Source: Mucilaginibacter sabulilitoris (GTDB taxonomy: Bacteria > Bacteroidota > Bacteroidia > Sphingobacteriales > Sphingobacteriaceae). From it: 64,000 nucleotides of DNA. Numbering within the stretch: the stretch's first letter is position 1; every line of letters begins with the position of its first letter. The translations under genes were made by a program, and so were the position numbers. The notes beneath the pieces are model-generated. The model saw only the letters and a list, made by a program, of their open reading frames with translations. It did no database searches and was not told the DNA's origin. Positions 18,115 through 25,980 of the stretch are shown here, in pieces. The stretch lies in the NCBI RefSeq assembly GCF_034262375.1, contig NZ_CP139558.1, positions 3,906,001 through 3,970,000 on the forward strand, written 5' to 3'.

Positions 18115-20280
18115 TTATGATCTGTTGTTTTCTTTCTGATTAAAATCGGCGTTGTTCAATACCCAGCCGGCAAATTTATTTTCGAGACCGCGTAAATAAG
18201 TTATGTAAGGCTTTTGTGAATTTGTAAGCTTTTTACCCGACTCAAAAACTGCTAAAGTTTTGTTGGCAAACAGTAACCATTCTTTTGATTTATTTAAGGA
18301 AGTCAGTGGGGGAGTATCAATAATAATGATATCATATTTTGATTTTAACTCATTAAAACGTCCTTTAATAAATGCCTCGTCGCCAATTTCAAACGGAGTA
18401 ACATCACTACCATGATTGCCTAACACTGTAGTGTTGCCATTATTTACTTCAGCAGTATTCAGCGGGTTATTTTTGAAAAAATCTTCAACATATATATTCG
18501 GCAATACCGTTTTACTAATAGTTGGGTTATCAAAATTGCCATCAATCAATAACACTTTCTTATTGATCATGGAGTAAGAGTAAGCCAGGCTTATAGCAAG
18601 CAGGGTTTTACCCTCCATTTCATCAATACTGGTGATCGCTACAACTTTCTCGCCACGCAGTTCCTGATCTATCTCAAACCTGATAGACCTGAGCAGCTCC
18701 TTAAACTGCTTCATTTTATCCCTGTGCTCTACGTCCCACAATTTTTTCAGATCAAGATTTGCACCATTAATACGGTTTAAGTATCCCAGTAAAGGCAATT
18801 GGGTTTTATTAACAAGTTCCGAAGGTTCTTTAATACTCTTATCCAAATAAAACAGGATAAACATCACTAACAAACACGCTACTACGCTTAGCACCGCGCT
18901 TAACGCTATAAGCAATATTTTCTTTGATGGCTGAGCAATATCAGGGGTAGCCATTTCTACCTGCCTTAAATTGATGGAAAAGTTCGATTTAAGATTGGTT
19001 TCGTTATATCTGTTTAGCACGTCAAGATATTCTTTGCCTGCTATATCTATATCAAAATCATAAGTTTTTACTGTAGCATCAAAGGGTACCAGGCGCGTGA
19101 ACTTGCCATTTAAACTGGCCAGCTCCTTATCAATTGATTTTACGCTGTATTTGGCCAGGTCTCTTGATATTTCAAGCGTTAATTTTTGGTGTACAAGGTC
19201 ATCTTTGGCAACAAGCGGATTGGTAAGGTATTTATCAGATGATAGATTTAGCTGTGAGGTAAGCTCGTTTTGAACAGAATCTATTGTTGCTTTATATCTT
19301 GGATTAAAACCACTGCGCACATAACGGTCTTCGAGCACATGAAGCTGATCTTGTGTAGAAGTTATGGCCTGGTTGTACTTAGCTACCGCAGATTCAACGT
19401 ACTTTCTATCTTTCGGCTCAAATTTGCCGTTGATAGAATTAATAGCACCGTCATAAGAGATGATATCTTTTTCGGCCTGCAGTTTTTTATCATTGTAAAC
19501 CATGATCTGGTCAAAAATAGCTTTTGACTGTTCATCAAGGCTTAGCACACCGTTCTGTATCTTATATTTTTGCAGTTCCTCGGTTTTTTCGCTTAAAGCC
19601 TTTCTTTTTTCTTCCAGTAATTTTGATAGAAAATTTACTGCTGTTGTTTCATTCTGTCTTACGCTCTGGGTATAATAGTCGATAAACTGCTTGCACAATA
19701 CGTTTACTATAAAAGCCGATAGTTGTGGATTTTCAGACTCGAAGCTTACACTTATAAAATCGCTGTCCTCATCGCGTTCAATATTAAGGCTCTTTAGTAT
19801 GGAGCGCTCATCATACTTCATGGAGATGAGTATATCGTTCAGTTTGTCCTCATTTTTATCATAAAGCGATAATGGCTCAAGGCGTTGAAACTTGTTTTTG
19901 AACACAGCCAGTGCATGATCACGCTCGTATGGGCGCATCTCGGTTAGCTCTTTGCTATATTTACGGAATGGCGCATTATTGCTCAGATCATGGATAATAA
20001 GCTGATAAGAAACCTGATTTATGAGTTTCTTGAGCTTCATGACGGCTATAAGGTTGCTAAACTCACGATAAACCTGTTGTTCCTGTGCGTTGGCATTTTC
20101 TTCTTTATCAATTACATGCCTTGAGGCATCAACAATACCGGTGGCTATTTGAGCATGGGATATATAACTGTTAGACAGGTTTTTGACAAGAAAAAATGAA
20201 CCAATAACCGTTAACAACGGAATGATTATAAGTATATTTCTATGTTTACGTAAAAGCTTAAAAAAGTTGGCTATCTCCAT
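18115..20280 (-). CDS. Wzc-like polysaccharide co-polymerase
   Basis: 721 residues. An N-terminal Wzz-type region has a membrane helix near 15-35, a long periplasmic coiled-coil stretch and a second helix near 455-475; a cytoplasmic P-loop domain follows at about 530-715. It controls chain length and export with the polymerase. The kinase-like domain looks degenerate: the Walker A segment reads SIDEMEGKT without the first glycine, Walker A' is LLIDGNFD rather than LLIDAD, while Walker B (IIIIDTPP) is intact. The C-terminus (NQKENNRS) lacks the tyrosine cluster of bacterial tyrosine kinases. It therefore may bind nucleotide without classical autophosphorylation (inference). No Wza-type export lipoprotein is encoded next to it. 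Confidence 0.88.
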   Translation of the reverse strand: MEIANFFKLLRKHRNILIIIPLLTVIGSFFLVKNLSNSYISHAQIATGIVDASRHVIDKEENANAQEQQVYREFSNLIAVMKLKKLINQVSYQLIIHDLSNNAPFRKYSKELTEMRPYERDHALAVFKNKFQRLEPLSLYDKNEDKLNDILISMKYDERSILKSLNIERDEDSDFISVSFESENPQLSAFIVNVLCKQFIDYYTQSVRQNETTAVNFLSKLLEEKRKALSEKTEELQKYKIQNGVLSLDEQSKAIFDQIMVYNDKKLQAEKDIISYDGAINSINGKFEPKDRKYVESAVAKYNQAITSTQDQLHVLEDRYVRSGFNPRYKATIDSVQNELTSQLNLSSDKYLTNPLVAKDDLVHQKLTLEISRDLAKYSVKSIDKELASLNGKFTRLVPFDATVKTYDFDIDIAGKEYLDVLNRYNETNLKSNFSINLRQVEMATPDIAQPSKKILLIALSAVLSVVACLLVMFILFYLDKSIKEPSELVNKTQLPLLGYLNRINGANLDLKKLWDVEHRDKMKQFKELLRSIRFEIDQELRGEKVVAITSIDEMEGKTLLAISLAYSYSMINKKVLLIDGNFDNPTISKTVLPNIYVEDFFKNNPLNTAEVNNGNTTVLGNHGSDVTPFEIGDEAFIKGRFNELKSKYDIIIIDTPPLTSLNKSKEWLLFANKTLAVFESGKKLTNSQKPYITYLRGLENKFAGWVLNNADFNQKENNRS

Positions 20281-20282
20281 TA

Positions 20283-20963
20283 TTATTTAATCTCTTCTAA
20301 TTTAGTACCCAATAACTCTTCCAGGTTGGTTTTGGCTGTAAATGTGGCTAACTCAGCTTGTACCTTAAACGAGTTTTGGTTATAAAGGCTGTTAAGTTGT
20401 TCGTTATAGATCTGAAAAGTGGTTTCGCCTTTTTGAAACGCGTATTTGAGTTGTTTTACGGCACCTTCGGCATCAAGTACCGCGTTTGAACGTAACCTCA
20501 GTTCGGCTTGCGCCTCAAGGTAGGCAAAATAAAAACGCTTTACCTGGGCCTCAATATTTAATAAATACTCACTTTGCTGATATTCGGCAATTTTGTAATT
20601 CTCTTTGGCTACATGCGTTGCCGACGGGTTTTTTAACAGCTGACCTATACTAAGCGATAAGGCCAGTTGATACCCTTTAAAAATGGTAGGTGTAGCCAGA
20701 TTAATGGAGTTTTGAGGGCTGTAAATATATGAGGCAGTTAATCCGTCGAGCCAGGCAAATTTTGTTTGATTATAGGTGCTTTTTGCGGCGTTTACCTGGC
20801 TTTGCCTTAGTTTTACTTCCGGATAGTTTTTTTTCGCGGTGGCTATCAGTTTTTCAAGGTAAGGATAGGATATATCTTTAATAAAAGATTCTTGAGCGTA
20901 TAAATGATTGGTAAAAACAGTGAAAGCTAATAAAAAGCAGATTTTTTTAATTTTTTTATTCAT
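20283..20963 (-). CDS. half-length TolC-like outer-membrane protein
   Basis: 226 residues with a signal peptide (ending LYAQE) and one TolC-type helical repeat: NYPEVKLRQSQVNAAKSTY, QLALSLSIGQLL, and long helices with YFAYLEAQAEL and FQKGETTFQIYNEQLNSLY. Normal TolC-family proteins are 400 residues or more and contain two such repeats, so this is about half a protomer. The reading frame is clean and sits two bases from the Wzc-like gene and three from the sugar transferase, so it seems a designed short form rather than debris. It may replace or assist the missing Wza-type channel. Role is inferred from position. Confidence 0.75.
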   Translation of the reverse strand: MNKKIKKICFLLAFTVFTNHLYAQESFIKDISYPYLEKLIATAKKNYPEVKLRQSQVNAAKSTYNQTKFAWLDGLTASYIYSPQNSINLATPTIFKGYQLALSLSIGQLLKNPSATHVAKENYKIAEYQQSEYLLNIEAQVKRFYFAYLEAQAELRLRSNAVLDAEGAVKQLKYAFQKGETTFQIYNEQLNSLYNQNSFKVQAELATFTAKTNLEELLGTKLEEIK

Positions 20964-20966
20964 TGT

Positions 20967-22055
20967 TTATACTTTTTCTTTTTGAAACAGTGCAGGTATA
21001 GTGCTCATAATAATTTTAAAATCTAACCAAATGGAATACTTTTGGGCGTAGAAGTTGTCTAATTTTTTCCGTTCACGTTCAGACATATCCTCTTTTCCTC
21101 GTTTACTCACCTGCCATAAACCTGTTAATCCGGCAGGACCCAGGAAACGCATTGACCATTCATTTGAGGTTAACATTTCGGCTTCATAAACAGGTAGGGG
21201 CCGGTTTCCAACTACAGACATGTCGCCCCTCAGGATATTGAATAGCTGCGGCAGTTCGTCAAGACTGGAGTTGCGTAAAAACTGACCAAGCTTGGTAATG
21301 CGCGGGTCGTTCTTGATCTTCACAAATGCCGCCTGCGTACTACCGCCCGACGATGCATATTGGTTATTTTCGGCTGATAACTTTGCCAATAACTGATCAG
21401 CATCGGTACGCATCGATCTGAATTTATAAAAGTCAAATACCTTGTAGCCGGTGCCAACCCGTTTGCTTTTATAAAATACCGGTCCTTTTGAATCTAATTT
21501 AATGAGTATGGCTATCAGCAGGAATAAAGGCGATAATATAAACAGCATGCTGCATGATATTACCAAATCGATCAAACGCTTACCAAAAGGCATTTTGTAA
21601 GTAGTATCTACTTCTTTTGATAGCTCAAGCAGTCTTGGTTTTATTAATTTGAAAGTAACCAGAAAATTAAGACGCTCACGTAAATTGTCAATCAGGAACG
21701 GCATACTATAAAAATCATGCACTTTTAATCCCATTGCTTTTTGCTTGATGTCTTTATCGTTACCTGATGATAAAAGAACGACGATTGCCCCATTTAACAA
21801 AAAGCTTTTTTTGAGATCCTGAACCAATTTAAAATATTTGCCGTCGGTATCAGTTTCTACCAGGATGATATCAGGTACGGTTAAAATAGACTGATTGCCC
21901 AGATATTCTTCAAGTTGAGGTATCGAATCGTTATAAATTATATTGAAATTATCGTTTAGTCCAGATAAAATTAAGTTCTTTAATTCCGAGCCCGCATAAG
22001 CAATCTTGACATGTGAACCTGAATTTTCGTTCCAATCAGATGTTTGTTGATTCAT
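20967..22055 (-). CDS. receiver-like domain fused to initiating sugar-phosphate transferase
   Basis: 362 residues. Residues about 15-130 resemble a receiver (CheY-like) fold: HVKIAYAGSELKNLIL, DIILVETDTDG at the phosphoacceptor position, VVLLSS and a final SMPF where receivers have KPF. Residues about 155-355 are a bacterial sugar transferase (PF02397 type): KRLIDLVIS with a membrane-embedded helix, KRVGTGYKVFDFYKFRSM, KNDPRITKLGQFLR, SSLDELPQLFNIL and GLTGLWQVS. The enzyme starts repeat-unit synthesis by moving a sugar-1-phosphate onto undecaprenyl phosphate. Its start overlaps the upstream response regulator gene by 20 bp. The missing lysine in SMPF suggests a pseudo-receiver. Confidence 0.9.
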   Translation of the reverse strand: MNQQTSDWNENSGSHVKIAYAGSELKNLILSGLNDNFNIIYNDSIPQLEEYLGNQSILTVPDIILVETDTDGKYFKLVQDLKKSFLLNGAIVVLLSSGNDKDIKQKAMGLKVHDFYSMPFLIDNLRERLNFLVTFKLIKPRLLELSKEVDTTYKMPFGKRLIDLVISCSMLFILSPLFLLIAILIKLDSKGPVFYKSKRVGTGYKVFDFYKFRSMRTDADQLLAKLSAENNQYASSGGSTQAAFVKIKNDPRITKLGQFLRNSSLDELPQLFNILRGDMSVVGNRPLPVYEAEMLTSNEWSMRFLGPAGLTGLWQVSKRGKEDMSERERKKLDNFYAQKYSIWLDFKIIMSTIPALFQKEKV

Positions 22056-22422
22056 AAACTTGTAAAAGTTGGTTAATGGCCGATTTCAGGTCGTTTGGTT
22101 TAAAAGGCTTGTGAATGTAAGCTTCCACTTTAAAAGGCATTTTGCTTACCTGTTCATCCAGATCATGCGCTGCGGACAATAAAATAACAGGGATATCGCG
22201 ATAGAAACCGCTGATTTTAACATTTTTTACAAATGATTGGCCATCAAAATAAGGCATCTGCAAATCTGATATTATCAATTCGGGCATATTGCCATCCTCA
22301 AGCCAGCCGAATGCATCAATGCCATTGCTCTTAACAACTACATCGTAATCTTTTGCCAGAATAAAGTTGAGTAATTTTAATATGCTTAAATCGTCATCAA
22401 CAATTAGTAAGGTACTTTTCAT
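22036..22422 (-). CDS. single-domain response regulator
   Basis: 128 residues, receiver domain only. Acidic pocket D9-D11, phosphoacceptor D53 in IISDLQMP, conserved Ser in ILLSAA and the lysine in IHKPF are all present, so it should be phosphorylated by a histidine kinase not encoded nearby. There is no output domain. It is the first gene of the polysaccharide run and overlaps the receiver-transferase fusion, suggesting that it regulates the start of polysaccharide synthesis by contact with that protein or the Wzc-like protein (inference). Confidence 0.92.
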   Translation of the reverse strand: MKSTLLIVDDDLSILKLLNFILAKDYDVVVKSNGIDAFGWLEDGNMPELIISDLQMPYFDGQSFVKNVKISGFYRDIPVILLSAAHDLDEQVSKMPFKVEAYIHKPFKPNDLKSAINQLLQVYESTNI

Positions 22423-22756
22423 TTATAGGGGGAGTAAATTGTGAATTAATAAAGGCAAAAACATATCGTTATTACGAAAAATTTAAGATGGTAGATTTTA
22501 AAATCAAATTCATTTTAATGATATGCTTTTTAAGGTTTGCTAAATTTTTTTAGTGTACGTTAAAACAGTGTCCGGGGTTTGTTTTTTTATTAGTTATTTA
22601 TGAATAAGATATCCGGCGATCTTGAGAGTGGATATTCAATTACTATACCGAAAATAGACATAGGCGCTAACTGAGGTGCCGTCAGCGATTTTAATTGGAA
22701 AGAAAGCCTTAATTTAATAAAATGACCAGTCAAAGTGACCAATTATGTATAATGTT

Positions 22757-22789
22757 GTATAAAAGCCGTATAAAAGTTGTATAAAAGCT
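22757..22789. repeat. three tandem copies of an 11-bp repeat
   Basis: GTATAAAAGCC, GTATAAAAGTT and GTATAAAAGCT follow each other without a gap; a weaker copy (GTATAATGTT) precedes them at 22747-22756. The 11-bp period is close to one helical turn, as in regulator-binding arrays. It lies about 335 bp upstream of the polysaccharide run. Confidence 0.8.
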
Positions 22790-22803
22790 GTGGCAGGAGT
22801 GAG

Positions 22804-22832
22804 GAATTAATTCCCGGTTAGGGAATTAATTT
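22804..22832. repeat. 11-bp inverted repeat, possible operator
   Basis: Arms GAATTAATTCCC and GGGAATTAATT around the 5-base loop GGTTA; the outer AATT stretches are themselves palindromic. No T-run follows on either strand, so a protein-binding site fits better than a terminator. Confidence 0.55.
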
Positions 22833-22900
22833 ACTATGAGTTGGTGTTTTATATAAGCAATAATTATGCTTTTGTTGTAAAAGGAAAACCCAGGATTATA

Positions 22901-22964
22901 ATAAAAAACAGCATTGGATAAAGGTTGACTTATTGATCTCAACTCATTTTCTCCAATGCTGTTT
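22901..22964 (-). terminator. intrinsic terminator of the VOC gene
   Basis: A perfect 13-bp stem (22906-22918 with 22952-22964) encloses a second small stem (GTTGA/TCAAC). On the minus strand it is followed by a run of T residues. It lies 31 bp after the VOC gene stop. Confidence 0.75.
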
Positions 22965-22994
22965 GTTATGGAATGGAAGCACAATAAATAAAGA

Positions 22995-23390
22995 TCACTC
23001 ATCTGATTCAATGACAGAAAGGATATTGCCGGCAGGATCGTTAAACCAGGCTATATTAGGGCCATGGCCATCGCCCCACATAATACCCTTTTCGTCTGTT
23101 TTGAAATTTTCCTCATTATAAACAATAAATTTTACACCACGGCTTTTCAGTTCATTAACCGTTTCTGCTATATTCTTTACCGGGAAATTAAGTATAGTAA
23201 AAGTAGCCGGCTCATGGTTGGGCTTAGGATATATCAAAATGGTGTTTTTTTCATTGATGTGCAGGTTCAACAGATCCGGCATTTTCTCATCGTTTTCAAC
23301 GTTGAGACCGAGTATCTTACTATAAAACTCCTTGGCTTTTTGTAAATCGCTTACCGAAAAACCGCTAAATGCCTTGCCTTCTTGTATCAT
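22995..23390 (-). CDS. VOC (glyoxalase/bleomycin-resistance) family protein
   Basis: 131 residues with one beta-alpha-beta-beta-beta pair typical of the vicinal oxygen chelate fold: SVSDLQKAKEFYSKILGL at the start and the closing strand NIAWFNDPAGNILSVIE, with the probable metal-binding glutamate in the last strand. Members include dioxygenases, isomerases and drug-binding proteins; substrate unknown. It is the last gene of a small minus-strand set and is followed by a strong terminator. Confidence 0.85.
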   Translation of the reverse strand: MIQEGKAFSGFSVSDLQKAKEFYSKILGLNVENDEKMPDLLNLHINEKNTILIYPKPNHEPATFTILNFPVKNIAETVNELKSRGVKFIVYNEENFKTDEKGIMWGDGHGPNIAWFNDPAGNILSVIESDE

Positions 23391-23450
23391 AATATTAATG
23401 TTTATTAATTAATAATTAACGAATTTGTTTTTTGTTTTCCCGAAACCTGA

Positions 23451-23672
23451 TTAATCAGGTAATATCTCAGCATTACAGCCAAAATCTTTTAAAAACATGA
23501 TCAGCGCCCTTGATCTTATTGCTCCAGTGGAACATTGAATACGCAATATTTTATCGCAATCATCCAGATCAAAGTTGGCGTGATATTTTGTAAACGTTTT
23601 ATGGATCTGATTAAGCAGTACGTTGGCATACCTGCGTGTACTTACATTGGTTTTAAAAACTTCTACCGTCAT
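23451..23672 (-). CDS. small protein of unknown function, HMA-like size
   Basis: 73 residues. ATG start at 23672. The sequence has the length and alternating helix/strand look of a ferredoxin-like or heavy-metal-associated fold (VEVFKTNVSTRRYANVLL, then CDKILRIQCSTG and FGCNAEILPD) but no C-x-x-C metal site. Not recognised as a named family. It stands alone between the DoxX gene hairpin and the VOC gene on the same strand. Confidence 0.6.
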   Translation of the reverse strand: MTVEVFKTNVSTRRYANVLLNQIHKTFTKYHANFDLDDCDKILRIQCSTGAIRSRALIMFLKDFGCNAEILPD

Positions 23673-23708
23673 TTAGCTTATTATTAGTATTGCTATTTAT
23701 TTCGGATA

Positions 23709-23735
23709 ATAGGGCCATATTTAACATGGCCCTAT
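23709..23735. terminator. hairpin after the DoxX-type gene
   Basis: A 10-bp perfect stem (23709-23718 with 23726-23735, core AGGGCCAT/ATGGCCCT) with loop ATTTAAC lies 24 bp past the DoxX stop. The T-rich tail is on the plus strand side, so termination of the minus-strand gene is likely but not certain. Confidence 0.5.
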
Positions 23736-23759
23736 ATTTTTATGATCAATGAATGCCGT

Positions 23760-24137
23760 TTACTTTGCTGCAAACAAAGGTTTATAGCTTTCGCGTTTGG
23801 TATAGGCCAGAAATAAAATGCCCAACAATAATGCAATTGGAACAGGTAAATCCGCAGGACCTAAAAATGAGTGGTAGAATACAATATTAACTATGATAGG
23901 AAATAATACTACTAAAGCCAACGCAACATATCTGCCTGTAAGCAGTGCAATGGCACATACAAGCTCTGTTATTTTTATAAGCGGCATCAGGTAAACAGAG
24001 GCGACTATACCTTCCATAAATACTTTTACATTGCCCTTTAATTCGGGATGAGGCATCAGGTTGAAAAGTACAACCACAGATGAGAACAGGAACATCAGAC
24101 CTACCAATGTCCTTACAATAATTACAGCTATTTTCAT
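23760..24137 (-). CDS. DoxX family membrane protein
   Basis: 125 residues with four membrane helices and the DoxX-type pattern (RTLVGLMFLFSSVVVLFNL, LMPLIKITELVCAIALLTG, YVALALVVLFPIIVNIVFYH). DoxX proteins are small inner-membrane proteins linked to thiol/oxidative stress or respiration; exact activity unknown. It lies 38 bp after a second DoxX-like gene on the same strand. Confidence 0.83.
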   Translation of the reverse strand: MKIAVIIVRTLVGLMFLFSSVVVLFNLMPHPELKGNVKVFMEGIVASVYLMPLIKITELVCAIALLTGRYVALALVVLFPIIVNIVFYHSFLGPADLPVPIALLLGILFLAYTKRESYKPLFAAK

Positions 24138-24175
24138 GATTAAAATAAGTTTATAAGTTTAAATATTTACCGGTG

Positions 24176-24559
24176 TTAACGGGCCTGTTTAATTTGTTCA
24201 AACTTTTTCCAGAAGTAGTAGGTTACAAACATATAAGCAAGCATTATTAAAGGTAATATTAGAAAAGCTCCGGTATCGTGTGCAAAAGCCCTTGAAGCGA
24301 ATGCCCCTATAAAACTGAAAGCGAAACCAGCATACGCCCACTCTTTAATAGTTTTGAAACTGTTTTGCAATACGGCAACAGCTCCCAGCAGCTTTGCACT
24401 GCCTAAAATAATGAGCAGATAAAAGGGGTAGCCCAAATGGGTCATTACATCTTTACCGGCTTGTTGCTGTGATACGCCTCCAAAACCATCGCCAAGCATG
24501 GCTAATACAAACAATATGGTTAATACCCAATAAATGATTTTTACGGTTGCAGGTTTCAT
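24176..24559 (-). CDS. DoxX-like membrane protein
   Basis: 127 residues with four membrane helices (KIIYWVLTILFVLAMLGDG, YPFYLLIILGSAKLLGAVAV, WAYAGFAFSFIGAFASR, LILPLIMLAYMFVTYYFW) and a basic C-terminus. The G-x-A-K-LLGA segment is typical of DoxX-like proteins. Only distantly similar to the adjacent DoxX protein. Probably co-transcribed with it and with the VOC gene upstream (28-bp gap). Confidence 0.83.
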   Translation of the reverse strand: MKPATVKIIYWVLTILFVLAMLGDGFGGVSQQQAGKDVMTHLGYPFYLLIILGSAKLLGAVAVLQNSFKTIKEWAYAGFAFSFIGAFASRAFAHDTGAFLILPLIMLAYMFVTYYFWKKFEQIKQAR

Positions 24560-24587
24560 GATATATAAGATTGTGTTTAGTTAATAT

Positions 24588-24995
24588 TTATAAAGGGCAA
24601 TCAACCATCCATTGAATACCAAACTGATCGGTAAGCAAGCCAAAGTATGTACCCCATTCTGATTTATAGACGGGTACGTTTACAGTACCACCAACGGCTA
24701 AAGCATTAAACACTTTATCGGTTTCGTCTTTTGTTTGTGAGTTTATGGAAATAAAAAAATTATTGCCGGCCACCAGGTCGTCGCCCATTTTGCCTAAAGC
24801 ATCGGTACCCATAATCACATTGCCAGTACCAACAGGCAAGGCTATGTGCATGATCTTTTCGGGATATTTATTTTCAGGTTCCATGTCTTTAAAACGTACC
24901 ACTGCTGAAAATTCACCGCCAAAAACTGATTTGTAAAAGTTAAATGCCTCTTCGGTATTTCCTTTGAAATTTAAATAAGGGTTAATGGTTATCAT
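24588..24995 (-). CDS. PhnB-like VOC family protein
   Basis: 135 residues starting MITINPYLNFKGNTEEAFNFYKS, the hallmark of the PhnB/3-demethylubiquinone-like VOC subgroup, and ending FGLLTDQFGIQWMVDCPL. Function in this subgroup is mostly unknown despite the common methyltransferase label. First gene of a minus-strand set with the two DoxX genes. Confidence 0.88.
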   Translation of the reverse strand: MITINPYLNFKGNTEEAFNFYKSVFGGEFSAVVRFKDMEPENKYPEKIMHIALPVGTGNVIMGTDALGKMGDDLVAGNNFFISINSQTKDETDKVFNALAVGGTVNVPVYKSEWGTYFGLLTDQFGIQWMVDCPL

Positions 24996-25094
24996 CTTGT
25001 TTTAATTTAAGTGTTTATTGATTTGTTGTTGAACTATTTACATATCAAAAGTACTTCCATATAACAAGATCAGAAAGGGGGGAATACGACACTT

Positions 25095-25850
25095 TTAGGG
25101 GTCAATTATGACATTGTCGGGCGTTTGGGCTTTAAACCGGTATAAATAAGGTGCCTTATGCGCCCCACCTGTCCATTTTTTTGCAATCCGCTCTAATATC
25201 CCAAGACTGAGCATTTTGCGCTGGAAAGCGGCGCGGATAAGCTTTTTGTTTAATATAGTTTCATACATGCATTGCAGATCGCCCATGGTAAAGCTTTCCG
25301 ACAGCAGGTTAAAACCGATGAGTTTATGATCGAGGTTGGCCTGCAGGGTTTGCAGGGCTTTATCTACAATTTGCCGGTGGTCCTGCATTAAAACGGGTAG
25401 CTCGTCCAAACCATACCAATCGCAACTGTCTGATATACTATCAGGGGTAGGGATGGCTTTGGTGAAATCAACAAGGGCGTAATATCCAACAGATACAAAT
25501 CGACCTAATAACCAATGGTTATCACCTGGTTCATAGCCACGGGCTTTCATTATGGTTTTCAGCGGGGCAACATCATGCCGGCTTTTATCACCAAATACAT
25601 AAAACTGCTCCAGAAAAATGTCGGTTAAGCCCGTTCTGCTAAACAAAACCCTTCGGGCAGCCTCGTTTACATCCTCGTTGTTATAGATAAAACCGCCCGG
25701 AAGAGCAAAAAAGCCTGTGTTTTTATAAGCCAGCAGCAAAACTTTCAGCTGAGCATCATGAAAGCCAAAAATAACCGCATCAATAGCTAAGCCCGGTAAA
25801 AAGCCTTCACCGGTTACGTTCATTTCCTGCCTTATAAATTCATTACTCAT
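25095..25850 (-). CDS. NUDIX-domain transcriptional regulator (NrtR-like)
   Basis: 251 residues from the ATG at 25850 (MSNEFIRQ); a longer in-frame start at 25880 lacks support. Residues about 20-150 form a NUDIX fold, but the NUDIX box reads GFIYNNEDVNEAARR then VLFSRTGL. The first glutamate remains, while the R-E-U-x-E-E core has lost its catalytic glutamates. The C-terminal part (about 170-240, with GDLQCMYETILNKKLIRAAF and KRIGE-like helices followed by YRFK) looks like the winged helix of NrtR-type regulators. It is therefore probably a metabolite-sensing repressor or activator. Divergent from the carboxylesterase gene, with a perfect palindrome between them. Confidence 0.86.
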   Translation of the reverse strand: MSNEFIRQEMNVTGEGFLPGLAIDAVIFGFHDAQLKVLLLAYKNTGFFALPGGFIYNNEDVNEAARRVLFSRTGLTDIFLEQFYVFGDKSRHDVAPLKTIMKARGYEPGDNHWLLGRFVSVGYYALVDFTKAIPTPDSISDSCDWYGLDELPVLMQDHRQIVDKALQTLQANLDHKLIGFNLLSESFTMGDLQCMYETILNKKLIRAAFQRKMLSLGILERIAKKWTGGAHKAPYLYRFKAQTPDNVIIDP

Positions 25851-25905
25851 TTTGCTGAAAATTTGGGTCGCAATTAACAAAAAAATTGGTGCTTAATTAA
25901 ATTTA

Positions 25906-25940
25906 ATTTATTATTGTAACAAAATGATACAATAATAAAT
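25906..25940. promoter_or_regulatory. 13-bp palindrome, probable operator of the NUDIX regulator
   Basis: Perfect arms ATTTATTATTGTA (25906-25918) and TACAATAATAAAT (25928-25940) around a 9-base spacer. It sits centrally between the divergent NUDIX regulator and carboxylesterase starts, 56 bp and 41 bp away. Autoregulation plus control of the esterase is inferred. Confidence 0.7.
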
Positions 25941-25980
25941 GTTATTCATTTTAAACCAGTTTACATAACCACAAACCAAT

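Larger units (their letters stand above)
22423..22900. other. upstream region of the polysaccharide run
   Basis: About 480 bp without a credible gene between the response regulator start and the terminator of the VOC gene. It is AT-rich and must hold the promoter for the minus-strand biosynthetic run, but I found no perfect TTTG/TAnnTTTG pair. It contains a TGACCA direct repeat (22723-22728 and 22736-22741), a three-copy 11-bp tandem repeat and an 11-bp inverted repeat, listed separately. Confidence 0.5.

Noticed and set aside
22826..23011. 61-residue open frame on the minus strand overlapping the VOC gene end
   Set aside because: It covers the terminator hairpin and part of the VOC gene in another frame and shows no family features.
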